Source of the DNA: Planctomycetota bacterium
GTDB taxonomy: Bacteria; Planctomycetota; Phycisphaerae; Phycisphaerales; UBA1924
Assembly (NCBI GenBank): GCA_018242645.1
Contig: JAFEBN010000225.1
Span: forward strand, 1 to 60,233
Direction of reading: 5' to 3'
DNA: 60,233 nucleotides
The position numbers and the translations under genes were made by a program. The notes below the pieces were generated by a model. The model was not told the origin of the DNA. It worked only from the letters and a program-made list of their open reading frames with translations, and did not search any database. Shown here one piece after another: positions 34,554 to 42,561 of this stretch; the first letter of the stretch is position 1; each line of letters begins with the position of its first letter.

Positions 34554-36233
34554 ATGGACGCTGTTGATTCGAATCTGCTGCGGGCGCCCTCAAAAACCCC
34601 GAAGGCGCCCCTGGACGACTTGGGCACGCCTCAACCGACACCCGACCAGGTGGCGACGGGTGCCGATGTTGATTCCACGCCCAAGGCCCGGGCCGACGAC
34701 GCGGTGGAACTGCCGCTGGAATCCGGCAAGCCGGCGGTCGACGAGCGCAGCATGGTCTATGTGCTGCGCCACCGGCACTTTCGCACCTTCTGGATCGCGG
34801 CGTTCGGCTCGTTTGTCGGCAACTGGTTCGAGTTCATCGGTACGCAGTGGATCGTCGCCGAGAAGACGCGCGACACCACGTGGCTCGCCACGCTCGGCGC
34901 CGCCCAGCTTCTGCCCACGCTCTTCCTGGGTTTGCTCGGCGGCATCGTCGCCGATCGCGTGAACCGAAAGAAGCTGCTCATGGCGACCCAGTTCGCGATG
35001 ATGATCATCGCGCTCGCGTTTTTCGTGGTCGTGCACTGGCACTATCCGATCGCCATGTCGCTCTTCGGGAACCAGGCGGAAGTCGATCAGCTCACGCTGC
35101 GCGCCTTCGCGTACGGAGCAACCGCCCACAATGCAGGCCTTGTGAACACGCTGGCGCAGCTCGCACAATTCCGCGCCGTGGCCGGCACGTTCCTGCTCTA
35201 CTCGTTCCTTACGCTCGCGTTGCTGCAAGGCATCACCGTGGCGTTCAACAACCCCGCCTGGCAGGTGATGATTCCCCGGCTGGTGCCCCGCACCGAACTG
35301 GTCCGTGCCATCACCCTCCAGGGAATCTCGTTCAACACGGCCCGCGCCATCGGACCCGCCATCGCCGGCGTCATTCTGGGCTGGCTAGGCGGGGAGTGGC
35401 TCTTCCTCGTGAATGCGGCAAGCTACATCGGCGTGATGGTCGCGGTCACGACCACGCCCGACGCACCCGCCCCCGCACAGGACGGCAAGCTCACAAGCCT
35501 GTCCGTCATCCTCGCCGACGTGAAGCACGCGTTCGGGTTTGTCTTCCGCAACCGGGGCCCGCGGGCCGCTCTGCTGGCGATCGTTGTCTTTTCTGTCTTC
35601 GGCACGCCCGTGCTGCGGTTCCTGCCGCTTTTCGTGACCGAGGTCTACCACCTGCGCGAAGAGACCTTCGGCGTGCTGACGGGCATCATGGGCGTGGGCG
35701 CTGTCGTCGGCGGGCTGGCGATGCGCTACATCCCCCTCTGGTACCCCAAGCATCACTTCATCCCGATGTCCGTCTTCCTGGGCGGCCTCAGCATCCTGGC
35801 GTACGCGCTGGTCACCAACGTGTGGGTGGCGGGCGTGCTCATGTTCGTCGTCGGCGTCTTCTGGATGTGGTCGTTCAACTCCGCGATGTCCGCGCTCCAG
35901 TTGCTCGTTGATGACTCACTCCGCGGGCGTGTCATGGCGGTCTGCAACATGGTCGCGCTCGGACTGATGCCCGTGGGCCCGTACATCGCGAGCTTCTTTG
36001 GCGACATGGCCTCACGCTCGGTGAAGCACTTTGCTCCCTCCTACTGGCACACCGGGCTGGACACGCAATCCGGCATCGCGCTCACCGCTCTCATCCTCGT
36101 TGCGGCGGGGATTGTCATGGTCATCTGGCGGACGCCGGAAGTCGACGGCCTCAAGCCGGGCGAAACCGGGTTCGACCGTGTCCCGGGGTTCATGCGCGGC
36201 CTGACCGCGTCGGCCCACCGTCCCCGCGCCTGA
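34554..36233 (+). CDS. MFS transporter, DHA3/EntS-like exporter
   Basis: 559 residues from ATG 34554; the frame is open back to 33810, but that part overlaps the zinc-ribbon gene in another frame. A charged, Pro-rich cytoplasmic tail of about 65 residues precedes the membrane domain, which begins LRHRHFRTFWIAAFGSFVGN. The MFS signature between helices 2 and 3 is LLGGIVADRVNRKKLL. ITLQGISFNTARAIGPAIAG is typical of the MFS_3 (DHA3) group that includes the enterobactin exporter EntS and macrolide pumps. About 11-12 helices are visible. The substrate is unknown; no siderophore or antibiotic genes are near. Confidence 0.88.
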   Translation: MDAVDSNLLRAPSKTPKAPLDDLGTPQPTPDQVATGADVDSTPKARADDAVELPLESGKPAVDERSMVYVLRHRHFRTFWIAAFGSFVGNWFEFIGTQWIVAEKTRDTTWLATLGAAQLLPTLFLGLLGGIVADRVNRKKLLMATQFAMMIIALAFFVVVHWHYPIAMSLFGNQAEVDQLTLRAFAYGATAHNAGLVNTLAQLAQFRAVAGTFLLYSFLTLALLQGITVAFNNPAWQVMIPRLVPRTELVRAITLQGISFNTARAIGPAIAGVILGWLGGEWLFLVNAASYIGVMVAVTTTPDAPAPAQDGKLTSLSVILADVKHAFGFVFRNRGPRAALLAIVVFSVFGTPVLRFLPLFVTEVYHLREETFGVLTGIMGVGAVVGGLAMRYIPLWYPKHHFIPMSVFLGGLSILAYALVTNVWVAGVLMFVVGVFWMWSFNSAMSALQLLVDDSLRGRVMAVCNMVALGLMPVGPYIASFFGDMASRSVKHFAPSYWHTGLDTQSGIALTALILVAAGIVMVIWRTPEVDGLKPGETGFDRVPGFMRGLTASAHRPRA

Positions 36234-36246
36234 CCGGAGGCTCGCC

Positions 36247-36774
36247 ATGCTCGTCCGTCCCGCACGAGAAATCGACTTCGAGCCCATCGCGAAGCTCACC
36301 AACTACTTCATTCGCGAGACGACCATCCATTTCGGCACCGTCGAGTTGAGCGCGAGCGAGCTTCGGGAACAGTGGCAGGCGTCGCGCGATCGGTACCCTT
36401 TCCTGGTGGCGGAAGTGGACGGCCGCTTCGCCGGCTATTGCAAGGCGTATCAGTGGCGCAGCCGCGAGGCGTATCAATGGACGCCCGAGTGCGGCGTCTA
36501 CGTCGAGGACTTTGTCCGCCGCCGGGGCGTCGCCCGGGCGCTCTACCTGCGACTGTTCGACGTGCTCGCCCGTCAGGGCTTTCACTCGGTCGTTGCCGGC
36601 ATCGCGCTTCCGAACGAACCGAGCGTGCGTCTGCACGAATCGCTGGGCTTTGCGGCGAGCGGGACCGTCAAGGATGCCGGCTGGAAGCTCGGCCGATGGG
36701 TCGATGTGGGCTTCTGGCAGAAGATTCTCGCTCCCGGCGCGGCTCCGAAGCCGCTCGAAAAGCCCAGAGACTGA
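36247..36774 (+). CDS. GNAT N-acetyltransferase (phosphinothricin acetyltransferase-like)
   Basis: 175 residues. The opening LVRPAREIDFEPIAKLTNYF and ETTIHFGTVELSASELREQW match the Pat/YncA branch, in which the second block lines the substrate site. The acetyl-CoA loop lies in ECGVYVEDFVRRRGVARALY, and NEPSVRLHESLGFAASGTVK is the usual C-terminal signature. Members acetylate phosphinothricin, methionine sulfone or other small amines; the natural substrate is often unknown. It starts 13 bases after the MFS gene, with CGGAGG before the ATG, so the two may form an export/modify pair. That link is only positional. Confidence 0.88.
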   Translation: MLVRPAREIDFEPIAKLTNYFIRETTIHFGTVELSASELREQWQASRDRYPFLVAEVDGRFAGYCKAYQWRSREAYQWTPECGVYVEDFVRRRGVARALYLRLFDVLARQGFHSVVAGIALPNEPSVRLHESLGFAASGTVKDAGWKLGRWVDVGFWQKILAPGAAPKPLEKPRD

Positions 36775-36823
36775 TCTCCGGCACGCGATCTTTTCCCAGT
36801 CGCCAACGTAAACTTCTCCACCC

Positions 36824-38128
36824 ATGCAACCACGCCGCCCTACCCGTCAGATCACCATCGGAGACTCCCGCGTCGGATTCATCAGGATCGGCGGCGGGCT
36901 GCCCAATCGCGACGGCACCCCCACCACGCCCGCGCCCGTCAGCGTCCAGACGATGACCTCCGGCTACACGCACGAGATCGATAAGTGCGTCGCGGAGATC
37001 CAGAAGCTCTCGACCGCCGGCGCTCAGGTCGTCCGCGTTGCCGTGCCGGAAAAGAAGGACACCGAAGCGCTCCGCCACATCATCCCGCAGGTCAACGTGC
37101 CGATTGTCGCCGACGTGCACTTCCATTTCCAGCGTGCGCTCGAGGCGGTCGAATCCGGCGTGCACAAGATCCGCCTGAACCCGGGCAACATCAACGACCG
37201 CAAGCAGGTGATCGACGTCATCCAGGCGTGCAAAGCCCGCAACCTGCCCATCCGCGTCGGCGTCAACGAAGGCTCGATCATCGAGCGCAAGGACAAGCAG
37301 AAGCGCCAGAAGGAACTCGGCGCGGTCTTCAGCGACCACAAACACGGCTATCTGCTCGCGATCATGATCGCCAAGCTCGAGGAGTACCTCGACATCTTCT
37401 ACGAGCAGGACTTCTACGACATCGCCATCAGCGCCAAGTCGATGGACTGCTCACTCGTGATCGACGCGTACACCGAGATCTCCAAGCGGTTCGATCATCC
37501 GCTGCACCTGGGCGTCACGCACGCGGGGCCCAAGGAAACCGGCACCATCCGTTCGGTGGTTGCGCTCGGCGGGCTGCTGCTGAACGGCATCGGTGACACC
37601 ATCCGCATCTCCTACGCCAACGACCCCATCTTCGAAGTGCAGGATGGACTCGAGCTGCTCTACTGCCTGGGCCTCAAAGAGCGCGTGGGCGTCGACCTCA
37701 TCGCGTGCCCCACCTGCGGCCGCATCCAGGTCGATCTCTTCACGCTCATCCAGGATGTCCGTAAGGCTCTGGCCGAGAAAGTGACAGTCCCCATGAAGGT
37801 CGCCGTCATGGGCTGCATCGTCAACGGTCCTGGCGAGGCCGAGGGCGCCGATGTCGCCGTCTTCGCCGGTGATCGACGCGGCATCATCTACGTGCAGGGC
37901 GAACGCGTTGCCAATGTCCCCGAAGAAGAGATCCTCGGCCGGCTCCTGACCGAGTGCCTGCAGTTCCAGGATCGCGTGAAGCGAGGCGAGGCCAAGCTCG
38001 GCGAAAAAAAGGTCGAGATCACGCCCCCGGATCCGCTGGGACAGCTCGGCAGCGGCTGGGAAAAGATGGCTGCTGAAAAGATCCAGACGAAACCGCAAGT
38101 GGCGAAACTCACTGTTAGTCGCTCCTAA
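36824..38128 (+). CDS. ispG: 4-hydroxy-3-methylbut-2-enyl diphosphate synthase IspG (GcpE)
   Basis: 434 residues, a 4Fe-4S enzyme of the MEP isoprenoid pathway that converts MEcPP to HMBPP. Motifs: VSVQTMTSGYT, VPIVADVHFHFQRALEAV, KIRLNPGNIN, and GVTHAGPKETG. The cluster ligands are Cys295 and Cys298 (ACPTCGR), Cys331 and Glu338 (MGCIVNGPGE). It is the short two-domain bacterial type without the plant/chlamydial insert. It follows the acetyltransferase gene by 49 bases and precedes a hydrolase by 9 bases. The call is firm. Confidence 0.97.
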   Translation: MQPRRPTRQITIGDSRVGFIRIGGGLPNRDGTPTTPAPVSVQTMTSGYTHEIDKCVAEIQKLSTAGAQVVRVAVPEKKDTEALRHIIPQVNVPIVADVHFHFQRALEAVESGVHKIRLNPGNINDRKQVIDVIQACKARNLPIRVGVNEGSIIERKDKQKRQKELGAVFSDHKHGYLLAIMIAKLEEYLDIFYEQDFYDIAISAKSMDCSLVIDAYTEISKRFDHPLHLGVTHAGPKETGTIRSVVALGGLLLNGIGDTIRISYANDPIFEVQDGLELLYCLGLKERVGVDLIACPTCGRIQVDLFTLIQDVRKALAEKVTVPMKVAVMGCIVNGPGEAEGADVAVFAGDRRGIIYVQGERVANVPEEEILGRLLTECLQFQDRVKRGEAKLGEKKVEITPPDPLGQLGSGWEKMAAEKIQTKPQVAKLTVSRS

Positions 38129-38137
38129 CAATGGGCC

Positions 38138-39022
38138 ATGGCGGGTTCTTCCCAATCCAAGCCTGCTTCTGGTCGCCCGTGGGCGCCTCTGAGCGGCCCG
38201 TTCCAGGCTTTGCGGATTCGCGCGTGGCACGCGATCGGAACGCCCGTGGAGTGGCTCTGCCGCTTCCGGCTGGGGCCGCAGAACCCTGCCTTCCCGGATG
38301 ATCCGGCGACGGTTGGGGCTGCGGTCGATCGGCTTCGAAGCGATCCACAACCACTCCCCAGGCCGCTGATCGTTTTCTCCGGCTATCGGGTGCCTGGACT
38401 GTTCGGAGGCCATCTCGCCGCCAACCTCGCATCGCTTACCTGCGGCACGCTCCGCGACGTTCGACTCTTCGCGTATCCGCAGGCGGGCGACATCGAGCCG
38501 CTTGTCAATCACCTCGCTCGTCGCATCGGTCAACAGGTCGGGCTTGATGCATCGGGCGACTGCACCCAACCCGTCGACGTGGTCGGCATCAGCATGGGCG
38601 GCATCGTGGGCAGGCTTGCCGCGGCGCGCGCCCGAACAAGGCCGCCGGGCGTGCCCCGCGTGGACATCCGCCGGCTCTTCACGATCGCCACGCCCCATCG
38701 CGGCGCACGGCTCGCGCTCAGGATCCACGTCGACAAGGCGGCCTGCGATATGCAGCCGAACGCGCCATTCCTCGCACGCCTCGATACGTGCCTGCCCATG
38801 GACGATTACGAACTGATTCCCTACGCCACGATCAACGACATCACGGTGGGTTCGGCCAACTGCAGCCCGTGGGGCACAGATCCAATCTGGATCCGCGGCA
38901 CGCGCCGCTTTGCACACACCACCATTTCGATGCACCGGGGCATCATGGCCGATATCGCGCTGCGTCTGCGCCGTCAGACACCGCTGGGCCAGCCCTCGCC
39001 CGTGCCCGAGTCATACAAATAA
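38138..39022 (+). CDS. Lipase-like alpha/beta hydrolase
   Basis: 294 residues. The nucleophile elbow is VVGISMGGIVGRLA with Ser152, and the strand before it (LIVFSGYRVPGLFGGHLAAN) provides the oxyanion region. LFTIATPHRGARLAL is the motif seen after the elbow in LCAT/PGAP1-type lipases and esterases (TPHxG). A catalytic His may lie in FAHTTISMHRG near the C-terminus. There is no signal peptide. It might release fatty acids or act on a membrane lipid, but the substrate is not known. The last 12 bases overlap the convergent small membrane protein gene. Confidence 0.8.
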   Translation: MAGSSQSKPASGRPWAPLSGPFQALRIRAWHAIGTPVEWLCRFRLGPQNPAFPDDPATVGAAVDRLRSDPQPLPRPLIVFSGYRVPGLFGGHLAANLASLTCGTLRDVRLFAYPQAGDIEPLVNHLARRIGQQVGLDASGDCTQPVDVVGISMGGIVGRLAAARARTRPPGVPRVDIRRLFTIATPHRGARLALRIHVDKAACDMQPNAPFLARLDTCLPMDDYELIPYATINDITVGSANCSPWGTDPIWIRGTRRFAHTTISMHRGIMADIALRLRRQTPLGQPSPVPESYK

Positions 39023-39388
39023 CTTCGCAAGCATCGGCGCCGCCTGCACCGTGCGCCCCGCTCGCGCCGCCTCGCGGATAAAGGCGGACGGCACTAGCAT
39101 CAGCGTGACCTCGGAGGGCGCGCCCTCCTGTGCCGCGAGTTCGCGGAGGAGTTTCTTTTCCGCATTCGAGAGCCCGAGTCCTCGCGTGGCGGAAGCAAAC
39201 TCCGAGCCTCGTCCCGCCAGAAGCGCGGGCATCAGTCGCACGCCGATCCAGAGCGCGAGCACGCCGAACACGACGGCCAGCGCGAGCGGACCGAATCTGG
39301 AAACGAGGTCGAGCCATGTTGTCGTCGACGCGGTGGGCAAACCGACCAGGGTGGGCGGGCCTTCGGAGGCGAGCGTGTACGGCATCAT
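39011..39388 (-). CDS. Small membrane protein paired with the HEAT-repeat gene
   Basis: 125 residues with one hydrophobic segment at about 32-52 (LALAVVFGVLALWIGVRLMP) and a soluble C-terminal domain, LGLSNAEKKLLRELAAQEGA then VTLMLVPSAFIREA. The start overlaps the stop of the HEAT-repeat gene by four bases (ATGA), so the two are co-translated and probably act together. The C-terminal segment reads like a short helical winged domain. I do not recognise a family. The tail overlaps the neighbouring hydrolase by 12 bases. Confidence 0.72.
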   Translation of the reverse strand: MMPYTLASEGPPTLVGLPTASTTTWLDLVSRFGPLALAVVFGVLALWIGVRLMPALLAGRGSEFASATRGLGLSNAEKKLLRELAAQEGAPSEVTLMLVPSAFIREAARAGRTVQAAPMLAKLFV

Positions 39389-41541
39389 GCCGCCACCTCC
39401 TCGCGTTCCCCGCCGGGGCCCTTCACAGGCTCTTCGCCCGCTCGCGCCAGCGCCAGCCTCGCCCGCGCGCGAACACGCGTTTCGAGATCGGTCAGCGCCA
39501 GCGAACGCAGCCTTGCGATCAACGCCGGCCAGAGCTTGAGTTCGCGGAGCGAGCGCGTGGGCAGGGTGCGATCCGCGACCCAGGTTCCGGCCAGGCGGTG
39601 CTGCGGCCGCGCATCCTCGAGCATGCTGAGGAGCTGTTCACCCACAACGTTCATGCTCCCGCCGACGCCCGGCGCGGATTGCAGTTGCTCAAGCCCGCGC
39701 ACCGCGCTGCCGCGGACGCGATGCCACGGATCTTCCTTGAATTCCAGCAGCGTCGAAGTCAGCTTTGCCGAGTCGCGATCCAGACCCGAACGCAGTCGGG
39801 AGACCATCGTGTCGATCGCGTTGGACCGCACCCGCTGGTCGCTCGATCGCGCGGATTCCTGCAGCAGTTGCAGGGGCTCGTCACCCTCGATCTGGCGGAG
39901 CGACGCCACGGCCGTCGCGATGCTCCGGGGCGTCCGCTCCGACTGCTCGCGCAGCCACGCCCGCACCGACGAAATCAGGGGCGTCTTCAGTTCGGACACG
40001 ATTCCGAGCCGCCGGCCCATCATCAGCGCGAACGAGCGTTCCTCCTCCCCGATCCCCATGAGTTCCCGCAGGTGCTCGATGACCCATGCCCGGTCCGCGA
40101 CGATCGCACGCTGAAACGCGACACGCCCCACGACGCTCAGAGTCCGCCCGCCGCAGAGTGATTCGAGATCGTCACGCGCCAGGGTGCGCACCGCAAAGTG
40201 AGGCGAGCGGCAGAGCGTTGCAAGCCGCGAACGCTCCTGCGCGACGCGCTCGGCGCCCGGCGACAACCGACCATCCAGAGGCGTCATGGACAGTCGCAAG
40301 GCGGCCGAGCGCGCGACCACCGGTTCCGGGTCGAAGCAGACATCGACGAGCATGCGCGTCGAGCAGCATTGAGCAATCCCGAGGCGCACAAACGGCTCCG
40401 GGTCCACGAGCATGGGCTCGCAGGCGCTGTCTCGCTTCTGCGCATCGATCCTGGCGCTGTCGGCAATCGCCGCCACGCCAAAGCGTCCATCCGCTGAAAG
40501 CCGGGGCGTGATATCCGTGGGGGGCAGAAGCTCCGCCTTGGAGGCTTTGACCGCCTTCTCCAGGCGGGCGAGCCTCGCGGGGTTCCGCACCAGGTGCCAG
40601 GTGCCGAAGAGCGCTTCGTGCTCATCCAGCGTCGACGCGCTGAGCACGCGGTCGGCCGACGCGTTGCTGATGGCCGTCGTGCCAAGCCATTGCCACGCCC
40701 GCAGGCGCGAGAGGGGCGAGTGATCCCGGCGCAGCAAGCCGCGCAGAAACGCGTGCGACGACTGCTCGCGGTCGTGGACCCACTTCGCGAGTGGGCCCCC
40801 CCCCTTGGTCACCCGAGGCTCGAGCAGCAGGAGCGCGCCCCACAGCACACCCTCCCGCCGGTGCGTCGCGAGCGCACGCAGCGCCGACGCGACGTCGTGC
40901 ATCACCCGCTGCCGGTCAGCTTCTTCCCAGCGCGCCCGCACGCGGGACGCTTCTTCGTGCTGGGCGAGGCCGGCATGGTCCGACCAGGCGGCCATCGCCG
41001 GGTCGCTCGCGACCAGTGCCAAAAACACCAGCGCCGACTCCGCCGCAGACGCCACCGATTCATCCTGATCCGTCAGTAACTCCGCAGCGATCGAGGCGAG
41101 CGAGGCATCGCCGGCCCCGCGCGCCAGGTCCGCGACCGCCCGCCGCGTGGACGATTCCTGAGCCGTTGCGAGCGGCCCGAGCACACCCGCCCATCGACCT
41201 TTGCCCGCAGCGGCCGCCAGCACCTGCACCGGCGCCGGCAAGCGGCTCCACGTACGAATCACCGCCTGCAGCGCCGAAGCACGGCTTTCCGAAGACGTCG
41301 CGTGCAGCCGACCGAAAAACCGCCGCAATGCCGCCGCGAAGCGCGAACCGGTGTTCGGCGCCTCCGAATACTCCGTTGCCAATTCGATGAGGGCCAAACC
41401 GAGCGGTTCGGCCTCCGAAGGCTGAGCGACCAGGAGTGCTTCCTCAAGTAACTTGATTTGTGTAGAGACAGGCAGCCGCTGGAGTTGCGCGAGGGTGCGG
41501 GGATTCTGTCCAAAGGTGCTTGACACGACCTGTATGCTCAA
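39385..41541 (-). CDS. HEAT-repeat scaffold protein
   Basis: 718 residues, helical throughout, with repeated pairs of helices: TRRAVADLARGAGDASLASI, AAELLTDQDESVASAAESAL, RLGIAQCCSTRMLVDVCFD, and near the end DPWHRVRGSAVRGLEQLQSA and LTDLETRVRARARLALARAG. This is the alternating A/L/V and R pattern of HEAT-like repeats, a solenoid for binding proteins. There is no signal peptide or membrane segment. The next gene on the strand codes for a small membrane protein that overlaps it by four bases, suggesting a membrane-recruited scaffold. Function is unknown. Confidence 0.75.
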   Translation of the reverse strand: MSIQVVSSTFGQNPRTLAQLQRLPVSTQIKLLEEALLVAQPSEAEPLGLALIELATEYSEAPNTGSRFAAALRRFFGRLHATSSESRASALQAVIRTWSRLPAPVQVLAAAAGKGRWAGVLGPLATAQESSTRRAVADLARGAGDASLASIAAELLTDQDESVASAAESALVFLALVASDPAMAAWSDHAGLAQHEEASRVRARWEEADRQRVMHDVASALRALATHRREGVLWGALLLLEPRVTKGGGPLAKWVHDREQSSHAFLRGLLRRDHSPLSRLRAWQWLGTTAISNASADRVLSASTLDEHEALFGTWHLVRNPARLARLEKAVKASKAELLPPTDITPRLSADGRFGVAAIADSARIDAQKRDSACEPMLVDPEPFVRLGIAQCCSTRMLVDVCFDPEPVVARSAALRLSMTPLDGRLSPGAERVAQERSRLATLCRSPHFAVRTLARDDLESLCGGRTLSVVGRVAFQRAIVADRAWVIEHLRELMGIGEEERSFALMMGRRLGIVSELKTPLISSVRAWLREQSERTPRSIATAVASLRQIEGDEPLQLLQESARSSDQRVRSNAIDTMVSRLRSGLDRDSAKLTSTLLEFKEDPWHRVRGSAVRGLEQLQSAPGVGGSMNVVGEQLLSMLEDARPQHRLAGTWVADRTLPTRSLRELKLWPALIARLRSLALTDLETRVRARARLALARAGEEPVKGPGGEREEVAA

Positions 41542-41598
41542 TAACGTTGCGGGTTTCGTTCGGCAGCGGGATTTTCGGCACCAACATCTAGTTATCGA

Positions 41599-41616
41599 CT
41601 CGCGAAGGGACGCGAG
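41599..41616. promoter_or_regulatory. Short hairpin in the divergent promoter region
   Basis: CTCGCG and CGCGAG form a 6-base stem around AAGGGA, in the 234-base gap between the divergent HEAT-repeat and conserved hypothetical genes. It could be part of a leader or an operator. No run of T follows on either strand. Confidence 0.35.
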
Positions 41617-41672
41617 CTATTGAGTTCAAGGGTGGTTCGTTCAGGTCGGTCTTTGCAGAATCGTAACAATTG

Positions 41673-41695
41673 GATCGTTTTCCCTGAAAATGATC
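41673..41695. promoter_or_regulatory. AT-rich inverted repeat, possible operator
   Basis: GATCGTTTT and AAAATGATC are inverted with one mismatch around a 5-base centre. The surrounding 60 bases are much richer in A and T than the rest of the window, as expected of a promoter in such DNA. It could bind a dimeric regulator of either flanking gene. Confidence 0.4.
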
Positions 41696-41775
41696 GACGC
41701 GTGGGGCCCTTTTCGTGCAAGACCCAACAGGCGACTGAGTATCCGGGATTTCGGCACATGGGGAACGCACAGCAC

Positions 41776-42318
41776 ATGAATCTACCGCCAAAGCTTGGCC
41801 TACAGGCGTATCAGACAACAATTTACGGAAGGGCGCTTCACCCCGAGCTGTTCCAGCTCAAGGGTCGCAAGGTCCACCGGCACGCCGGGCTTGAGCTGGA
41901 AACCTGGCTCCTCCCCGCCGGCCACCTCCTTCGCCTGCAGCACGGCAACAGCTGTCTCAGCGAGCTCCTGACCGACCACGAGAAGACGGTTCCCGACGGC
42001 GGAATCCTCCACTCGTTCATCTGCGTCGGCGAGCACGACTACGAAAAATCGTACGAAGCCGCCGGTGTCGACTACATCCACAGCATCCAAACCGAGACCC
42101 TCTCGGAAATGCTGTACGACGCGACCCTCGACGAGATGCGCCAGCACACCAAGGACATGCAATCCCTCGCCTACGAGTGGATGGACGCCTCCGGCCGCTG
42201 CCTGAGCGCGCTCGATGTCCAGCGCCACGGTCGGGAGCTTCACATCCAGAGCTACCACCTCATCGCCACCGGCGGGGTGGTCGTGCGGACCCAGACCATC
42301 TTCGAAGCCCGTCGCTGA
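41776..42318 (+). CDS. Conserved hypothetical protein
   Basis: 180 residues from ATG 41776 (GGGGAA about 10 bases upstream); ATG 41758 is an alternative, and the open frame back to 41620 runs through palindromic DNA and is probably not coding. The sequence is compact and soluble: LGLQAYQTTIYGRALHPELF, HRHAGLELETWLLPAGHLLR, and CVGEHDYEKSYEAAGVDYIH. It has the look of a single conserved domain with His, Glu and Tyr residues that might form a site. I recall similar proteins only from planctomycetes and cannot name a function. Confidence 0.72.
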   Translation: MNLPPKLGLQAYQTTIYGRALHPELFQLKGRKVHRHAGLELETWLLPAGHLLRLQHGNSCLSELLTDHEKTVPDGGILHSFICVGEHDYEKSYEAAGVDYIHSIQTETLSEMLYDATLDEMRQHTKDMQSLAYEWMDASGRCLSALDVQRHGRELHIQSYHLIATGGVVVRTQTIFEARR

Positions 42319-42561
42319 AGCCCGAAACCCGACCGGCGGGGGGCAAGTTGCTCCCGGCTGCTGCGCGTCCAACAATCTGGCATGGCGCAGCTCTTGAACG
42401 CGATTCGAATTACCCGGCCCCGCTGAGGGCCGTGGTGCGTTCAGGCCCGACTTGCAGTCGGTGCCGCCTGCAAACCATCACACGCTCATCCGGCGGGGCG
42501 CTGCTTCCAGCGGTCGCTGTCCATCCATCTACGATCCGGCCCCCCTTTCGAGCCACAGTCC

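Noticed and set aside
42319-42561. T-box or other leader riboswitch before ileS
   Set aside because: No T-box bulge sequence, specifier loop or terminator/antiterminator pair could be seen.
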